A DNA stretch of 64,000 nt from Listeria sp. PSOL-1 (GCF_902806445.1 NZ_LR760298.1:868001-932000), one strand, 5' to 3'; shown: positions 31,563 through 41,706, counted from the stretch's first letter. The notes: generated by a model not told the origin, from the letters alone. Made by a program: numbers and translations.

Positions 31563-32774
31563 TTAAAATAAATCAGCAAATTCGTCTTTTATTTCTTGAT
31601 TTTGAGTCATTTCAACAGAAAATGTCACTGTGTTTTCAATCGCTTTTTGTAATAAGCTTTCAAAATCAATAAAACTTTCGTAGTACTCTACTTTTTCAAG
31701 TTTAGGTTTTGTTTTTGGCGCACTTGGTGTAAAAATTGTACAGCAATCTTCAAATGGTTGAATAGAAAGCTCAAATGTGTCAATTCTTTGTGCAATTTCA
31801 ATAATCTCATTTTTATCCATAGAAACAACGGGCCGAATAATTGGTGTATTGGTTACAGCGTTAATCGCGACCATACTTTCTAACGTTTGACTCGCTACCT
31901 GGCCTAAGCTTTCCCCATTTACAATCGCAAGTCCATTTCGCTTCGCACGGATTTGATCGGTTATTTGCATCATTAAGCGGCGAGTAACGGTCATAATATA
32001 ACTTTCTGGAATTTGTTTTTTTATCGCTTCTTGAATTTCTGTAAAAGGGACGATATTCATTTGGATTTGACCACTATAGTTGGTTAATTTCCGCGCTAAA
32101 TCAATGGCTTTTTGTTTTGCTTGCTCACTTGTATAGGGCGGACTATGAAAATGAACCGCTTCTATTTCCACACCGCGCTTCATTGCTAAGTAACCAGCAA
32201 CAGGGCTATCGATGCCACCTGAAAGCATTAGCATCGCTCGACCAGATGAACCAACGGGAAGACCACCACTTCCCTTTATTTGTTCACATGATAAAAAGAC
32301 GCCATCTTGTCTTACATCAATATTTAATTTCACATCTGGATTTTTGACGTTTACAGAGAGGTCAGGAATTTCTCTTAAAACATGTGCGCCGATTTCTTGG
32401 TTTAACTCATTCGAATCAAGCTCGAATGAATGATTACTTCTTCTAGCAGCCACCTTAAATGTTCCATCTTTTTGATGGCTATCTTTGACAAGTTGTGTTG
32501 CAGCTTCTTTTATTTGATCTAAACTTAAATCCGTTTTAACAACCGGGCTAAATGATTGAATTCCAAAAACAGATGTGAGACGCAGAAGAACAGCTTTATG
32601 ATCTGCTCCATTTAAGTAAAGCTGCATCCGGTCTCTTTCACCATGCACTTTCACTTCTTTAAAATCTTTGACCACACGTTTGACATTTTTGGCTAGCACC
32701 GCAACAAAACGTTTACGATTTTTACCTTTTGTTGAAAGCTCGCCATATCTAATTAATATTCTTTCAAATTCCAC
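31563..32774 (-). CDS. thiI: tRNA 4-thiouridylase ThiI
   Basis: Transfers sulfur to uridine-8 of tRNA. The 403 aa contain a ferredoxin-like THUMP region (about 60-165), then the PP-loop ATPase with SGGIDSPVAGY near residue 184. The rhodanese domain found in E. coli ThiI is absent, as in Bacillus. The GTG start directly follows the nifS stop codon, with GGTGA upstream, so the two are translationally linked and the desulfurase supplies the sulfur. Confidence 0.96.
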   Translation of the reverse strand: MEFERILIRYGELSTKGKNRKRFVAVLAKNVKRVVKDFKEVKVHGERDRMQLYLNGADHKAVLLRLTSVFGIQSFSPVVKTDLSLDQIKEAATQLVKDSHQKDGTFKVAARRSNHSFELDSNELNQEIGAHVLREIPDLSVNVKNPDVKLNIDVRQDGVFLSCEQIKGSGGLPVGSSGRAMLMLSGGIDSPVAGYLAMKRGVEIEAVHFHSPPYTSEQAKQKAIDLARKLTNYSGQIQMNIVPFTEIQEAIKKQIPESYIMTVTRRLMMQITDQIRAKRNGLAIVNGESLGQVASQTLESMVAINAVTNTPIIRPVVSMDKNEIIEIAQRIDTFELSIQPFEDCCTIFTPSAPKTKPKLEKVEYYESFIDFESLLQKAIENTVTFSVEMTQNQEIKDEFADLF

Positions 32775-33911
32775 TTATTTCACCACTTCATTTAATTTTT
32801 GGATCACATGCTTAAACGTTTGAACAAAAATTTCTGCCTCTGCTAATTGGTTTGTATAAGATAAACTAAGCCGAATTGCAGAAACTGCTATATGATCAGG
32901 TACACCCATCGCCCGAAGCGTACTATTTTCTAATTTACTACGAGAAGAACAAGCACTGGTTGTCGACAAAAAAATCTCTTCTTTCGCTAAAGCATGAACA
33001 AGAACTTCTCCTCGGTGTCCCTTTACTGAAAAACAAAGAATATGCGGTGCAGCAAAATTTTCTGATGTATGCAAAACAACATGGGGGATCTTTGTTAATT
33101 CTTGTCGCAAAAATCGCTGGATTGCTTTCATTTCATTTAAATGCTTCGCCATATTTTCTAATTCCAGTCGAAGTGCCTTTGCAAAAGCGACCGCCCCTGC
33201 TGTATTTTCCGTACCACTCCGAAGATCAAACTCTTGTCCACCGCCCCTTATTTCGCTATGAAGTTCTACATTCTTGCGTTTAACCAAAATCCCCGTGCCA
33301 TTTAAGCCATGTAATTTGTGTCCAGATATACTTAGCAAGTCAACATTTTTTAACTGTAGCGGAACTTTGGCAATTCCTTGTACTTGATCAACATGAAAAT
33401 AGGCATTGGTTTTTGTTTTTACTATTTCAGAAAGTTCTTCAATAGGTTGAATCACACCTACTTCATTATTGACATGCATGATTGAAACAAGAATTGTCTC
33501 TGCAGTTAATGCCTTTTCTAAGTCTAAGCAAGATACCCGTCCGTTTTGATCAACGGGTAAATAAGTGATGGTAAACCCTTCTAAAGCGAGCTCCTTCATC
33601 ACCTCTTTAACAGCGGGATGCTCAATTTCTGTTGTAATCATGTGTTTGCCTCTTGCAGAATAACGACGCGCGATGCCTTTGATTGCTAAATTATTGCTTT
33701 CTGTTCCGCCAGAAGTAAAAATAACTTCTTCTGGTTTCACATCAAGTAATTGAGCAGTTTGCTTACGTGCTTCCTCATGCAATTCTCTTACCTTTTGACC
33801 GAACTGATGGAGTGAAGACGGATTGGCAAAATAATGACTAGCTACTTTTGTGTATGTTTCAAGTACAGCCTGATATGGTTTTGTCGTTGCACTATTATCA
33901 AAATAAATCAT
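32775..33911 (-). CDS. nifS: Cysteine desulfurase (NifS/IscS type)
   Basis: PLP enzyme that removes sulfur from cysteine as a persulfide. The 378 aa start IYFDNSATTKPY; the PLP lysine is in SGHKLHG (about residue 200) and the catalytic cysteine in STTSACSSRSK (about residue 324). GGGAG precedes the ATG. Paired with thiI, it corresponds to B. subtilis NifZ, dedicated to tRNA thiolation. Confidence 0.95.
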   Translation of the reverse strand: MIYFDNSATTKPYQAVLETYTKVASHYFANPSSLHQFGQKVRELHEEARKQTAQLLDVKPEEVIFTSGGTESNNLAIKGIARRYSARGKHMITTEIEHPAVKEVMKELALEGFTITYLPVDQNGRVSCLDLEKALTAETILVSIMHVNNEVGVIQPIEELSEIVKTKTNAYFHVDQVQGIAKVPLQLKNVDLLSISGHKLHGLNGTGILVKRKNVELHSEIRGGGQEFDLRSGTENTAGAVAFAKALRLELENMAKHLNEMKAIQRFLRQELTKIPHVVLHTSENFAAPHILCFSVKGHRGEVLVHALAKEEIFLSTTSACSSRSKLENSTLRAMGVPDHIAVSAIRLSLSYTNQLAEAEIFVQTFKHVIQKLNEVVK

Positions 33912-34045
33912 AAAGTCTCTTCTCCCTGAACCAATATTTTATCCTATTTGTCAAACTAAAAAAGAGTTGGAAGAAAGACACAACAATCTCATCCTTTGTA
34001 AGGTTTGGCGAACTTAAAGAATGTTTTCACTCGATTTGTACGTAT

Positions 34046-35764
34046 CTATGCCATACTTTCTTCGGTAGAAATTTCTGCGGCATACATCTTTTCAATCTTT
34101 TTAAACGCGCCAGCTTCTACTTTTTCGAGTGCCGTTACTGCAATTTCAAGTGCTTTTTTATAATTAAAATCACGGTAAAAATGACTTTCAGCTTTATCAA
34201 GTTCAGCTTTTAATTCTGGGTTTTGTAATCGATAGCGATTAGCGTATTGAACCACATGTTCGACTAATCGAGCATTCTCGACCATTTCGTCCGCTCTTTG
34301 AACCAAATGCGACAAATCTTCATGTGCCGTGCGTAGCTTCTCTGTGACGGCTTTCATATCAAGTGGTTTTTCAGAAAGGCGTTCTTCAAGTGCAACAATG
34401 GAGGTTTCCATGTGATCTCGTAATGAAACGTATTCTTCTGGAAGACCTGGCAACCTCGCGCGACTTAGCTTGCGATTTAACTTAGTAATTTCACTACGCA
34501 TCCGCTTAGCTTCATTTTGCGCCTCTAGTTCATCTTTTCGAAGTGACCGTAAGTCTTCTCTTAATTGATCTTGTGAACTTGCTACTTGGTCTAAGGTCAC
34601 ATTGATTTCTTTTAATGTGTCACGTGCTGCTGAATAAGCAATTTCTAGATTGGAAAGCAAAGTAGTTAACTGATTCAAATTTTCTTTTTGTTCACTTAAC
34701 ATAGCAGAAGTCTTTAAATAGGCAGCTAACTCTTCTTCACTGATATGATAGGTTTGCTTCACTTCTGCGATTTGTTCCGCTAGTTCAGAAGAAACGTTCG
34801 TTTGCGCTTCTAAGCGATCAAAAATAATACTTCGGTTTTCTTTTACAAAAGCCTTAGCATCCACTTCCTGTTCTAACATATCATAAAATAAATTAATGAT
34901 CGTATGAAGCTCCTTTTTACCAACTTCGGCAACATCAAGTTCACGATCATGAATATTTTTTCGCAATTTCGCAATTTGCGCTTTCATTCGCTCTAGCTCA
35001 CGACTTAATTCAAGTTGTTCTAGGTAGTAACCTTTATGTACCATTTCATCGTAGCCAGCTTGAAGCTGTTTCAATTCATTGGGTAAAACAATCTCTGTCT
35101 CATGTAAAAGGCTTGGTATACGTTCGATTTGCTCGGAAATTAAGGCAACGTCTTTTTTTACACCGATGATTAATTCGCGTGCTTCTAAGTGATCGCCTTG
35201 ATCTGTTAACTCATCATAACGGTCAATCTCAAGCGTGATTTTATCTAGTTCATGCTTGACTGTTTCAAGTACATCGCCAAGTTTAAAGCCTCTAGCCAAA
35301 ACCTCTCGTTTAAGTTCAGAAAACTGTTCTTTTATCAAACGACTTTCTTCTGCGTTTCTTTCTTCACTTGTAAGAAGTTCACTCAAGCCACTAAGAATTT
35401 GATTTATTTGCCGCTCAATGATAGCAAGCATTTGACTGATATCATTTTCGCTTTTTGTTGCATCACGAAATTTATAACGATCCGTACTCATTTCTGCCTC
35501 TAAAATCACTTCTTCTACATCTGGAAAAAGCTTTGTTTCAATTTCATCCCAAGAAGAGCGCCATGATTCAAATAACTTTTCTGTTTCTCCTGTTAATTTT
35601 AATTTCTTCACTTTAGAAAGTTCGCTAATTACTGGGCGGTCCCGTAATTCTATTTTTTGTTCCTCTAACTCATTTATTCGCGTATAATGTTTTTTCTTCA
35701 AAAAATAACCGGCACTAAAAAGAATAATAACTAAAACAATAAAACCGATTAACAAATAAAGCAT
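34046..35764 (-). CDS. ezrA: Septation ring formation regulator EzrA
   Basis: Membrane-anchored coiled-coil protein that modulates FtsZ ring formation and cell division. The ATG at 35764 (572 aa, MLYLLIGFIVLVIILFSAGY) is set by GGAGG, a good distance upstream; a start seven codons earlier precedes that site. The first 25 residues are the membrane segment, the rest forms spectrin-like coiled coils (about 40-550). It follows nifS with a 134-nt gap. Confidence 0.95.
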   Translation of the reverse strand: MLYLLIGFIVLVIILFSAGYFLKKKHYTRINELEEQKIELRDRPVISELSKVKKLKLTGETEKLFESWRSSWDEIETKLFPDVEEVILEAEMSTDRYKFRDATKSENDISQMLAIIERQINQILSGLSELLTSEERNAEESRLIKEQFSELKREVLARGFKLGDVLETVKHELDKITLEIDRYDELTDQGDHLEARELIIGVKKDVALISEQIERIPSLLHETEIVLPNELKQLQAGYDEMVHKGYYLEQLELSRELERMKAQIAKLRKNIHDRELDVAEVGKKELHTIINLFYDMLEQEVDAKAFVKENRSIIFDRLEAQTNVSSELAEQIAEVKQTYHISEEELAAYLKTSAMLSEQKENLNQLTTLLSNLEIAYSAARDTLKEINVTLDQVASSQDQLREDLRSLRKDELEAQNEAKRMRSEITKLNRKLSRARLPGLPEEYVSLRDHMETSIVALEERLSEKPLDMKAVTEKLRTAHEDLSHLVQRADEMVENARLVEHVVQYANRYRLQNPELKAELDKAESHFYRDFNYKKALEIAVTALEKVEAGAFKKIEKMYAAEISTEESMA

Positions 35765-36023
35765 CAAAAATCCTCCAATCAACATGTACTATTTGAACTT
35801 AGTATATTTATTCATATTATGTATGTAACGCTGCGTTCCCCTCTATTTTACTTCTAACATACTGAGTATATACATTTTTTATTTTAACATGATTTTTCAA
35901 TAATTACTTCTTATATTCATCATTCTCTTAAATTTTTCTACTAAGGGACGGCTATTTTGTTTTTTATAGCGATATGATATAATTGAAAATATTTTATATT
36001 TCAAGAAAAGTGGTGTATAACAG

Positions 36024-36512
36024 ATGATTGAAGTCCCAAAATTCAACGGCACAAAAGAAGAAAATTACGCATTATGTTTGAAACAAATTAAAGCAATGAT
36101 TAACGGTGAGCCAAGTATCATTGCCAATTTAAGCAATGTAAGCTCGTTACTTAATCAAGCCTTAACTGAAATTAATTGGGTGGGCTTTTATTTATACGAG
36201 GAAACAAGCAATCAATTGGTTTTGGGCCCATTCCAAGGGCTTCCTGCATGTATCCGTATCCCACTTGGAAAAGGTGTTTGCGGAGTTGCAGCTGAAAGTG
36301 GTAAATCTCAAATTGTAGCTAATGTTAATGAATTTGACGGCCACATTGCTTGTGATGCTAAAACAAATTCAGAAATTGTTATCCCGCTTTTTAAAAATGG
36401 ACAACGAGTTGGCGTACTTGATATAGATAGTCCAAATATGAATCGATTTGATGAAACTGACCAAAAATGGCTTGAAAAAGTTTGTGAACTGTTAGTAAAT
36501 GAAATGCCGTAA
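36024..36512 (+). CDS. ytsP: GAF-domain free methionine-(R)-sulfoxide reductase
   Basis: Cytoplasmic enzyme reducing free Met-R-sulfoxide. The 162-aa GAF fold keeps the three cysteines in the fRMsr order: GLPACIRIP, GKGVCGVAA and HIACDAKT. Divergent from ezrA. The rpsD promoter begins five bases after its stop codon. Confidence 0.9.
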   Translation: MIEVPKFNGTKEENYALCLKQIKAMINGEPSIIANLSNVSSLLNQALTEINWVGFYLYEETSNQLVLGPFQGLPACIRIPLGKGVCGVAAESGKSQIVANVNEFDGHIACDAKTNSEIVIPLFKNGQRVGVLDIDSPNMNRFDETDQKWLEKVCELLVNEMP

Positions 36513-36516
36513 TCAG

Positions 36517-36545
36517 TTGACATTCGCTTGTTTTTCAGCTATACT
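36517..36545 (+). promoter_or_regulatory. Strong SigmaA promoter of rpsD
   Basis: TTGACA (36517-36522), 17 nt, TATACT (36540-36545). Consensus -35 and a near-consensus -10. The leader that follows is about 180 nt. Confidence 0.9.
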
Positions 36546-36552
36546 AAAATTC

Positions 36553-36730
36553 GTGTAAAATGCAGCTTGTATGAAATCTTGAAGTTGGTGTGTTGTTTAT
36601 CCCCAGAACACTGTGGTATATTGTGTAACCCTGCGGCTGCTAAGGTGAAGATATATAAAGATAAACTGCCCTAACCTCATGTCATACTCGTTTGTTTTAT
36701 GCTAAAACAAATTAAAGGAGGAGTCTATTA
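36553..36730 (+). promoter_or_regulatory. rpsD leader, candidate S4 autoregulatory element
   Basis: About 178 nt of untranslated leader between promoter and ATG, ending in GGAGGAG. In B. subtilis the rpsD leader binds S4 to shut down translation or transcription. I cannot fold the RNA here, so assignment rests on position and length. GC and sequence do not resemble a coding region. Confidence 0.5.
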
Positions 36731-37333
36731 ATGGCTCGTTACACTGGTCCAAGCTGGAAGATTTCCCGTCGTTTAGGGATTTCACTTACCGGCACAGGTA
36801 AAGAATTAGAGCGTCGCCCGTATGCTCCAGGACAACATGGTCCTAATCAACGTAAAAAAATGTCTGAATATGGTTTACAACAAGCGGAAAAACAAAAGTT
36901 ACGTCATATGTATGGCTTAACTGAACGTCAATTTAAAAATACGTTCTTAAAAGCTGGTAAACTTCCAGGTAAACATGGTGAAAACTTCATGATCCTACTT
37001 GAACAACGTCTTGATAATGTTGTTTATCGTATGGGCTTAGCGCGTACACGTCGCGCAGCACGTCAATTAGTAAACCATGGTCATATTTTAGTAGATGGCA
37101 AACGCGTAGATATTCCATCTTACCAATTATCTGTTGGTCAAGTGGTTTCTGTTCGTGAAAAATCTGCTAAAAACTCTGCAATCGCTGAAAGTATTGAAGT
37201 TTCAAGCTTCGTTCCTGAATATGTTACTTCTGATGCAGAAAAACTTACAGGCTCTTTAAAACGCCTACCAGAACGTTCTGAGATTGCTGCTGAAATTAAC
37301 GAAGCACTTATCGTTGAATTTTACAGCCGTTAA
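36731..37333 (+). CDS. rpsD: 30S ribosomal protein S4
   Basis: Primary 16S rRNA-binding protein that starts 30S assembly. The 200 aa start [19 protein letters not shown] and contain the S4 RNA-binding domain (about 92-155) with [40 protein letters not shown] lies upstream. It is monocistronic, with strong terminator downstream. Confidence 0.98.
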   Translation: MARYTGPSWKISRRLGISLTGTGKELERRPYAPGQHGPNQRKKMSEYGLQQAEKQKLRHMYGLTERQFKNTFLKAGKLPGKHGENFMILLEQRLDNVVYRMGLARTRRAARQLVNHGHILVDGKRVDIPSYQLSVGQVVSVREKSAKNSAIAESIEVSSFVPEYVTSDAEKLTGSLKRLPERSEIAAEINEALIVEFYSR

Positions 37334-37341
37334 GGTTCAAG

Positions 37342-37378
37342 CTGTGATAATCATTTTTTGGTTATCGCAGTTTTTTTT
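37342..37378 (+). terminator. Rho-independent terminator of rpsD
   Basis: CTGTGATAATC, loop, GGTTATCGCAG followed by eight T. A strong terminator matching the high expression expected for S4. Confidence 0.9.
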
Positions 37379-37487
37379 ATGCGCTAAATGACAATTTTGT
37401 AAGCTAAACCAGCGTTTTTGTCATCTATTTCGCATGATTCTTTCCCCTAATATCTTTATAATATTAAAAAGGAAGAGGGTGACAAAC

Positions 37488-37838
37488 ATGAAAAAAGTAT
37501 TTATTGCGATTGCTATCCTTCTAGCTATTGGAGTCATTGCTTTCTTTTATCTCGATTTCAATCGCATTGGTGCCGAAAATTATTACCTAAAAGTCACAAA
37601 AGACGGAAAAGCAGCGGCCTTTACCGCGGATGATGGCCAAAAATTTATGAATTATAAATATCAACTAACAGGCTATAAAGACGATGGCACCCCCAAAAAG
37701 CTAGAATTCACAGCCCAGAAAAACTTACGAAAAAAAGCTTACTTAAAAATTTTCTATAAAAAAGGCAAAGGTGTTACTTCATATGAAGAAGTAAAGCAAA
37801 AAGAAATTCCAACAAAAGCTGCTAAACAGCTAGATTAA
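37488..37838 (+). CDS. YxeA-like secreted protein (DUF1093)
   Basis: 116-aa protein with a cleavable or anchoring N-terminal hydrophobic segment (about 5-22) and a small beta-rich domain (GAENYYLKVTKDGKAA, YKYQLTGYKDDGTPKKLEFTAQKNLRKKAYLKI) typical of DUF1093/YxeA. The ATG at 37488 has the GAAGAGGGTG site upstream; an earlier in-frame start has none. No lipobox cysteine. No function known; listerial homologues occur near bacteriocin-like and stress genes. Confidence 0.8.
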   Translation: MKKVFIAIAILLAIGVIAFFYLDFNRIGAENYYLKVTKDGKAAAFTADDGQKFMNYKYQLTGYKDDGTPKKLEFTAQKNLRKKAYLKIFYKKGKGVTSYEEVKQKEIPTKAAKQLD

Positions 37839-37842
37839 CGCT

Positions 37843-37879
37843 AAAAAGCAAGCAGATCCAAAGAATCGCTTGCTTTTTT
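37843..37879. terminator. Bidirectional terminator between YxeA-like gene and tyrS
   Basis: AAAAAGCAAGC (37843-37853) pairs with GCTTGCTTTTTT (37868-37879), A- and T-flanked, so works for both convergent genes. Confidence 0.85.
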
Positions 37880-39136
37880 CTAGAATTTTATAAGAAAGTA
37901 CTTTTTCTTTCCACGCCTAATAATAATAAATTTATTTTCAATTCGATCTGTTGCCTTGACGACTTTTTCTAAATTCTGGGTACGTTCACCATTTAAATAA
38001 ATCGCTCCATTCGCAATGTCTTCACGTGATTGTCGTTTAGAAGGTTCAATACCGAGCTCCACAAGAAAATCAACTAACAAAGCATCTTCATCAGCGGCTT
38101 CAAAAGTTGGTACCTCTTTAAATCCTTGTTCAATTTCACTTGCAGTAAGCGACTTTACATCACCGCTAAATAAGGCTTGTGAAATTTTAATTGCTTGTTT
38201 AAGCGCATTTTTTCCATGAATAAATTCCGTCATTTCGCTTGCAAGTGCTTTTTGAGCAGCACGTAGATGAGGTTCTTTTTCTACTTGTATGCTTAATTCT
38301 GCGATTTCTGTTTGCGATAAAAACGTGAAATATTTCAAATATCTAATCACATCGCGGTCATCTGTGTTGATCCAAAACTGATAGAACTCATATGGTGTTG
38401 TCTTTTCCGGATCTAACCAAATTGCCCCACCTTCTGTCTTCCCAAATTTTGTTCCATCAGCTTTAGTTAATAGCGGAATAGTTAAACCGAACGCTTTAGC
38501 ATTTTCGCCTTGTTTTTTACGAATTAAGTCAAGGCCAGCTGTAATATTTCCCCACTGGTCACTACCGCCAATCTGCAGCTTGCAGTGATGATGCTCATAC
38601 AGATAATTATAATCCATCGCTTGTAAAATTTGATAAGCAAATTCTGTAAATGAAATTCCTATTTCAAGACGACTGGCTACAATATCTTTAGCCAACATCG
38701 TATTCACATTAAAGTTCTTACCATAGTCTCTTAAAAAATCTAAAATACTAAGATCTTTTGTCCAATCATAGTTATTAACCATGATCGCTGCAGAAGCTCC
38801 TGTAAAGTCAAATATTTTTTCTAATTGCGCACGTAAACTAGCAACATTCTGATTAATTTGCTCAATTGACTGCAATTTACGCTCTTCTTTTTTACCACTT
38901 GGGTCCCCAATTGTTCCAGTAGCCCCGCCAACGACAATAATCGGCTTATGCCCATAATTTTGAAAGCGGCACAAAATCATAAAAGGAATTAAATGGCCAA
39001 TGTGCATTGAATCCCCAGTTGGGTCAATGCCACAATAAAGCGAAATCGCCTCTTTATTTATCAGTTCTCTTAAGCCGGTTTCATCCGTTTGCTGATAAAT
39101 CGCGCCACGCCATTCTAATTCATCAATAATGTTCAT
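37880..39136 (-). CDS. tyrS: Tyrosyl-tRNA synthetase
   Basis: Charges tRNA-Tyr. 418 aa with HIGH motif HIGHL, the Tyr/tRNA segment CGIDPTGDSMHIG and the KMSKS variant KFGKT. A C-terminal S4-like domain (about 350-418). GGAGA precedes the ATG. The upstream 127 nt contain a T-box-like fragment, but a full T-box leader is not visible. Confidence 0.97.
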   Translation of the reverse strand: MNIIDELEWRGAIYQQTDETGLRELINKEAISLYCGIDPTGDSMHIGHLIPFMILCRFQNYGHKPIIVVGGATGTIGDPSGKKEERKLQSIEQINQNVASLRAQLEKIFDFTGASAAIMVNNYDWTKDLSILDFLRDYGKNFNVNTMLAKDIVASRLEIGISFTEFAYQILQAMDYNYLYEHHHCKLQIGGSDQWGNITAGLDLIRKKQGENAKAFGLTIPLLTKADGTKFGKTEGGAIWLDPEKTTPYEFYQFWINTDDRDVIRYLKYFTFLSQTEIAELSIQVEKEPHLRAAQKALASEMTEFIHGKNALKQAIKISQALFSGDVKSLTASEIEQGFKEVPTFEAADEDALLVDFLVELGIEPSKRQSREDIANGAIYLNGERTQNLEKVVKATDRIENKFIIIRRGKKKYFLIKF

Positions 39137-39263
39137 TTTCTTATCTCCTTTTCAGTACGCAAAAAAATACGAAAAAGCATATTTTTGGGCGTGGTTCCCT
39201 TATTTATAACGTCAATAAACACAAAAAGGCATATGCATAATATTTAGCGTATCCATTTACAAA

Positions 39264-40265
39264 TTATCTTGTTGTACCGTACAATTTTTCATTATGTGGT
39301 AAAATCACTGTTTTTTCCTCAACGTCTTCATTGGTCATTAACTTTGTTAAAAGCCGCATCGCAACTGCACCGATATCATAAAGTGGCTGTACAATGGTTG
39401 AAAGCTGAGGACGCGCCATTAATGTCAATTTTGTATTATTACTAGTCATGACTTCAAAGTCTTTTGGTACCTGTATGCCTGCGTCAAGAACAGCATTTAA
39501 AATACCAATAGCAAGTTCATCATTAGTCGCAATAACGGCACTTGGTCTAACTTCTAGGCGATTTAATTTATCCCATACCTCAATACCTGCATCATAATGA
39601 TAACTTCCTGCTTCAACAACATATTGCTCGTTATATTCGATACCAGCTTCTTTTAAGGCTTCTTTATAACCTGCTAAGCGAAGTTTCCCATTGATCGGTT
39701 CATTTAATGCACCACTTACAAAAGCAATCTCTTTATGACCGTTTTTAATGAAGTGTTTAACAGCCGTTTTCGTAGCGGCTTGATAATCAATATTGACAGA
39801 AGCCACTTTTTGAGCTAAGTCTACCGCTCCCGCAAGAACAACTGGCGCAGGGGAACGTTCAAATTCTTCTTGTAATTGTTCTGTCACTCTCTCACCCATG
39901 TAAATAATTCCATCTACTTGTTTACCTAATAAAGTATTTAAAACTTGTAATTCCTTATCTTCATTTTCATCAGAGCTACTTAAAATAATATTATACTTAT
40001 ACATTGTAGCAATATCTTCAATGCCACGCGCAAGCTCAGCATAAAATACATTTGAAATATCCGGAATAATGACACCAACTGTTGTTGTCCGCTTGCTTGC
40101 TAAACCACGCGCTACAGCATTAGGACGATAGCCCAACTGTTTAATCACATCTAATACTTTTTTTCGTGTAATAGGTTTTACATTAGGGTTTCCGTTAACT
40201 ACTCGCGAAACTGTCGCCATGGAAACACTTGCTTCTCGGGCAACATCATAAATCGTTACGTTCAT
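39264..40265 (-). CDS. ccpA: Catabolite control protein A
   Basis: LacI-family global regulator that with HPr-Ser-P binds cre sites. N-terminal HTH (about 1-55, [23 protein letters not shown]), then periplasmic-binding-like effector domain. The ATG at 40265 gives 333 aa and matches known CcpA N-termini; an ATG one codon upstream (40268) is also possible. A SigmaA promoter and a cre-like site precede it, consistent with autoregulation. In Listeria CcpA controls ald-type catabolic genes and virulence indirectly. Confidence 0.96.
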   Translation of the reverse strand: MNVTIYDVAREASVSMATVSRVVNGNPNVKPITRKKVLDVIKQLGYRPNAVARGLASKRTTTVGVIIPDISNVFYAELARGIEDIATMYKYNIILSSSDENEDKELQVLNTLLGKQVDGIIYMGERVTEQLQEEFERSPAPVVLAGAVDLAQKVASVNIDYQAATKTAVKHFIKNGHKEIAFVSGALNEPINGKLRLAGYKEALKEAGIEYNEQYVVEAGSYHYDAGIEVWDKLNRLEVRPSAVIATNDELAIGILNAVLDAGIQVPKDFEVMTSNNTKLTLMARPQLSTIVQPLYDIGAVAMRLLTKLMTNEDVEEKTVILPHNEKLYGTTR

Positions 40266-40304
40266 CATCTTCACACTCCATCATAAAAAATTTCTATACC
40301 ACCT

Positions 40305-40319
40305 TGTAAACGTAATCAA
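40305..40319 (-). promoter_or_regulatory. Candidate cre site in ccpA leader
   Basis: Minus strand TTGATTACGTTTACA matches WTGNNARCGNWWWCA at 14 of 15 positions. It lies between the promoter and ccpA, consistent with negative autoregulation. Confidence 0.5.
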
Positions 40320-40335
40320 AGTTGTCCTCTATTGT

Positions 40336-40364
40336 ATAATACGCTAACTTTTTTCGTTATGCAA
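40336..40364 (-). promoter_or_regulatory. SigmaA promoter of ccpA
   Basis: Minus strand TTGCAT (40359-40364), 17 nt, TATTAT (40336-40341), about 70 nt before the start codon. Confidence 0.7.
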
Positions 40365-40432
40365 TGGTTTTCAACTTTTATTTTCATAGCAAACTAGTAT
40401 AGCTCTTTTTCAAACCAAATACCCTTTAGAAT

Positions 40433-40466
40433 AAAAAGGCAAACTCGCTTTAAAAAGCAAGTTTGC
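40433..40466 (-). terminator. Terminator after aroA
   Basis: Minus strand GCAAACTTGCTT, loop, AAGCGAGTTTGC followed by CTTTTTAT. Separates aroA from ccpA. Confidence 0.85.
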
Positions 40467-40491
40467 AAAAAGCCTAGCTTTATTTTACTTG

Positions 40492-41565
40492 TTATTTCAT
40501 TAAATTAGATGCCAAAATTTCCTTCCAGAAAGCGTCAAATTCTTGAATATCCATTTGTTGAGCAGAGTCAGATAAAGCAACAGCTGGATCAGGGTGAACC
40601 TCTGCCATAACGCCATCTGCACCAATTGCAAGAGCAGCTTTTGCGCATGGTAGCAACAAGTCTTTGCGCCCTGTTGAATGTGTAACATCAACCATAACAG
40701 GCAAATGCGTTTCTTTTTTCAAAATGGGAACAGCAGAAATATCAAGTGTATTTCGTGTTGCTTTTTCATATGTGCGAATGCCGCGCTCACAAAGAATGAT
40801 TTTGCCATTCCCTTGTGACATGATATATTCAGCAGCGCCAATGAATTCTTCAATTGTCGCTGATAAACCACGCTTTAATAGAATCGGTTTATCAACACGC
40901 CCAGCCTCTTTTAACAGTTCAAAGTTTTGCATGTTACGTGCACCGATTTGGATAACATCCACATATTCTAAAGCTGTCGCAATGTCAGCAGGTGTTACAA
41001 TTTCACTAATCACACCTAGCCCGTACTCTTCAGAAATTTGTTTTAAAATTTTGAGTCCATTAAGCCCGAGTCCTTGAAAATCATATGGACTTGTACGTGG
41101 TTTAAACGCACCTCCGCGAATAAGCTTTAAACCTTTTGCCTTAATCTCTTTAGCCACTTGAGCAACTTGTTCATAAGACTCAACAGAGCATGGCCCAAAT
41201 ACAAATACCGGTTTGCCATTACCAATTGATAAACCATTTACTTCAACAATTGTGTCTTCTTTTTTATTTTTGCGTGAAACAAGTAAGGCCTTAGAGTGGT
41301 CCTCTTCTTGTAGTTCTAAACTTGCTTTAAAAATCTGCTTAAATAAATGTTCAATCGTAGAATTCTCAAAAGGTCCATGATTGGCATCTACAATTTGATT
41401 AAGCATCTCTCTTTCACGCAAAGGATCAAATCGGAGAGAACCTTGTAAGCCTTTAATCTTTCCAATCTCTTGTATAACATCTGCACGTTTGTTAATTAAT
41501 TGAAGCAACTCAATGTTTAAGCGATTAACTTCATTTCTAAGTTGATCTAAATCTGTATTTGCCAT
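40492..41565 (-). CDS. aroA: Chorismate mutase / DAHP synthase fusion
   Basis: First enzyme of the shikimate pathway, with a regulatory N-terminal chorismate mutase (about 1-90, [35 protein letters not shown]) fused to a KDPG/DAHP-synthase barrel (about 100-357; [26 protein letters not shown]). 357 aa, as in B. subtilis AroA (AroG type). It feeds trp genes at the other end of the window. GAAGGGTGG precedes the ATG. Confidence 0.96.
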   Translation of the reverse strand: MANTDLDQLRNEVNRLNIELLQLINKRADVIQEIGKIKGLQGSLRFDPLREREMLNQIVDANHGPFENSTIEHLFKQIFKASLELQEEDHSKALLVSRKNKKEDTIVEVNGLSIGNGKPVFVFGPCSVESYEQVAQVAKEIKAKGLKLIRGGAFKPRTSPYDFQGLGLNGLKILKQISEEYGLGVISEIVTPADIATALEYVDVIQIGARNMQNFELLKEAGRVDKPILLKRGLSATIEEFIGAAEYIMSQGNGKIILCERGIRTYEKATRNTLDISAVPILKKETHLPVMVDVTHSTGRKDLLLPCAKAALAIGADGVMAEVHPDPAVALSDSAQQMDIQEFDAFWKEILASNLMK

Positions 41566-41625
41566 GCGATTTCCACCCTTCTAAGTTTACGATTCATCAT
41601 AAATCGGACATATCTTTTTATCTTG

Positions 41626-41706
41626 ATCACTTTTATGCTTAACCGCTTTTAACCATTAAAGTGATGCGTTATTTATTATAATAGCATCTAAAGGCATAAA
41701 ATGCAA
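41626..41706 (-). promoter_or_regulatory. SigmaA promoter and leader hairpin of aroA
   Basis: Minus strand TTGCAT (41701-41706), 17 nt, TATTAT (41678-41683). The transcribed leader carries an 8-bp inverted repeat, ATCACTTT (41626-41633) with AAAGTGAT (41658-41665), enclosing a smaller GGTTAA/TTAACC pair. The hairpin has no T-run, so it might be a control element, but there is no known partner. Confidence 0.65.
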
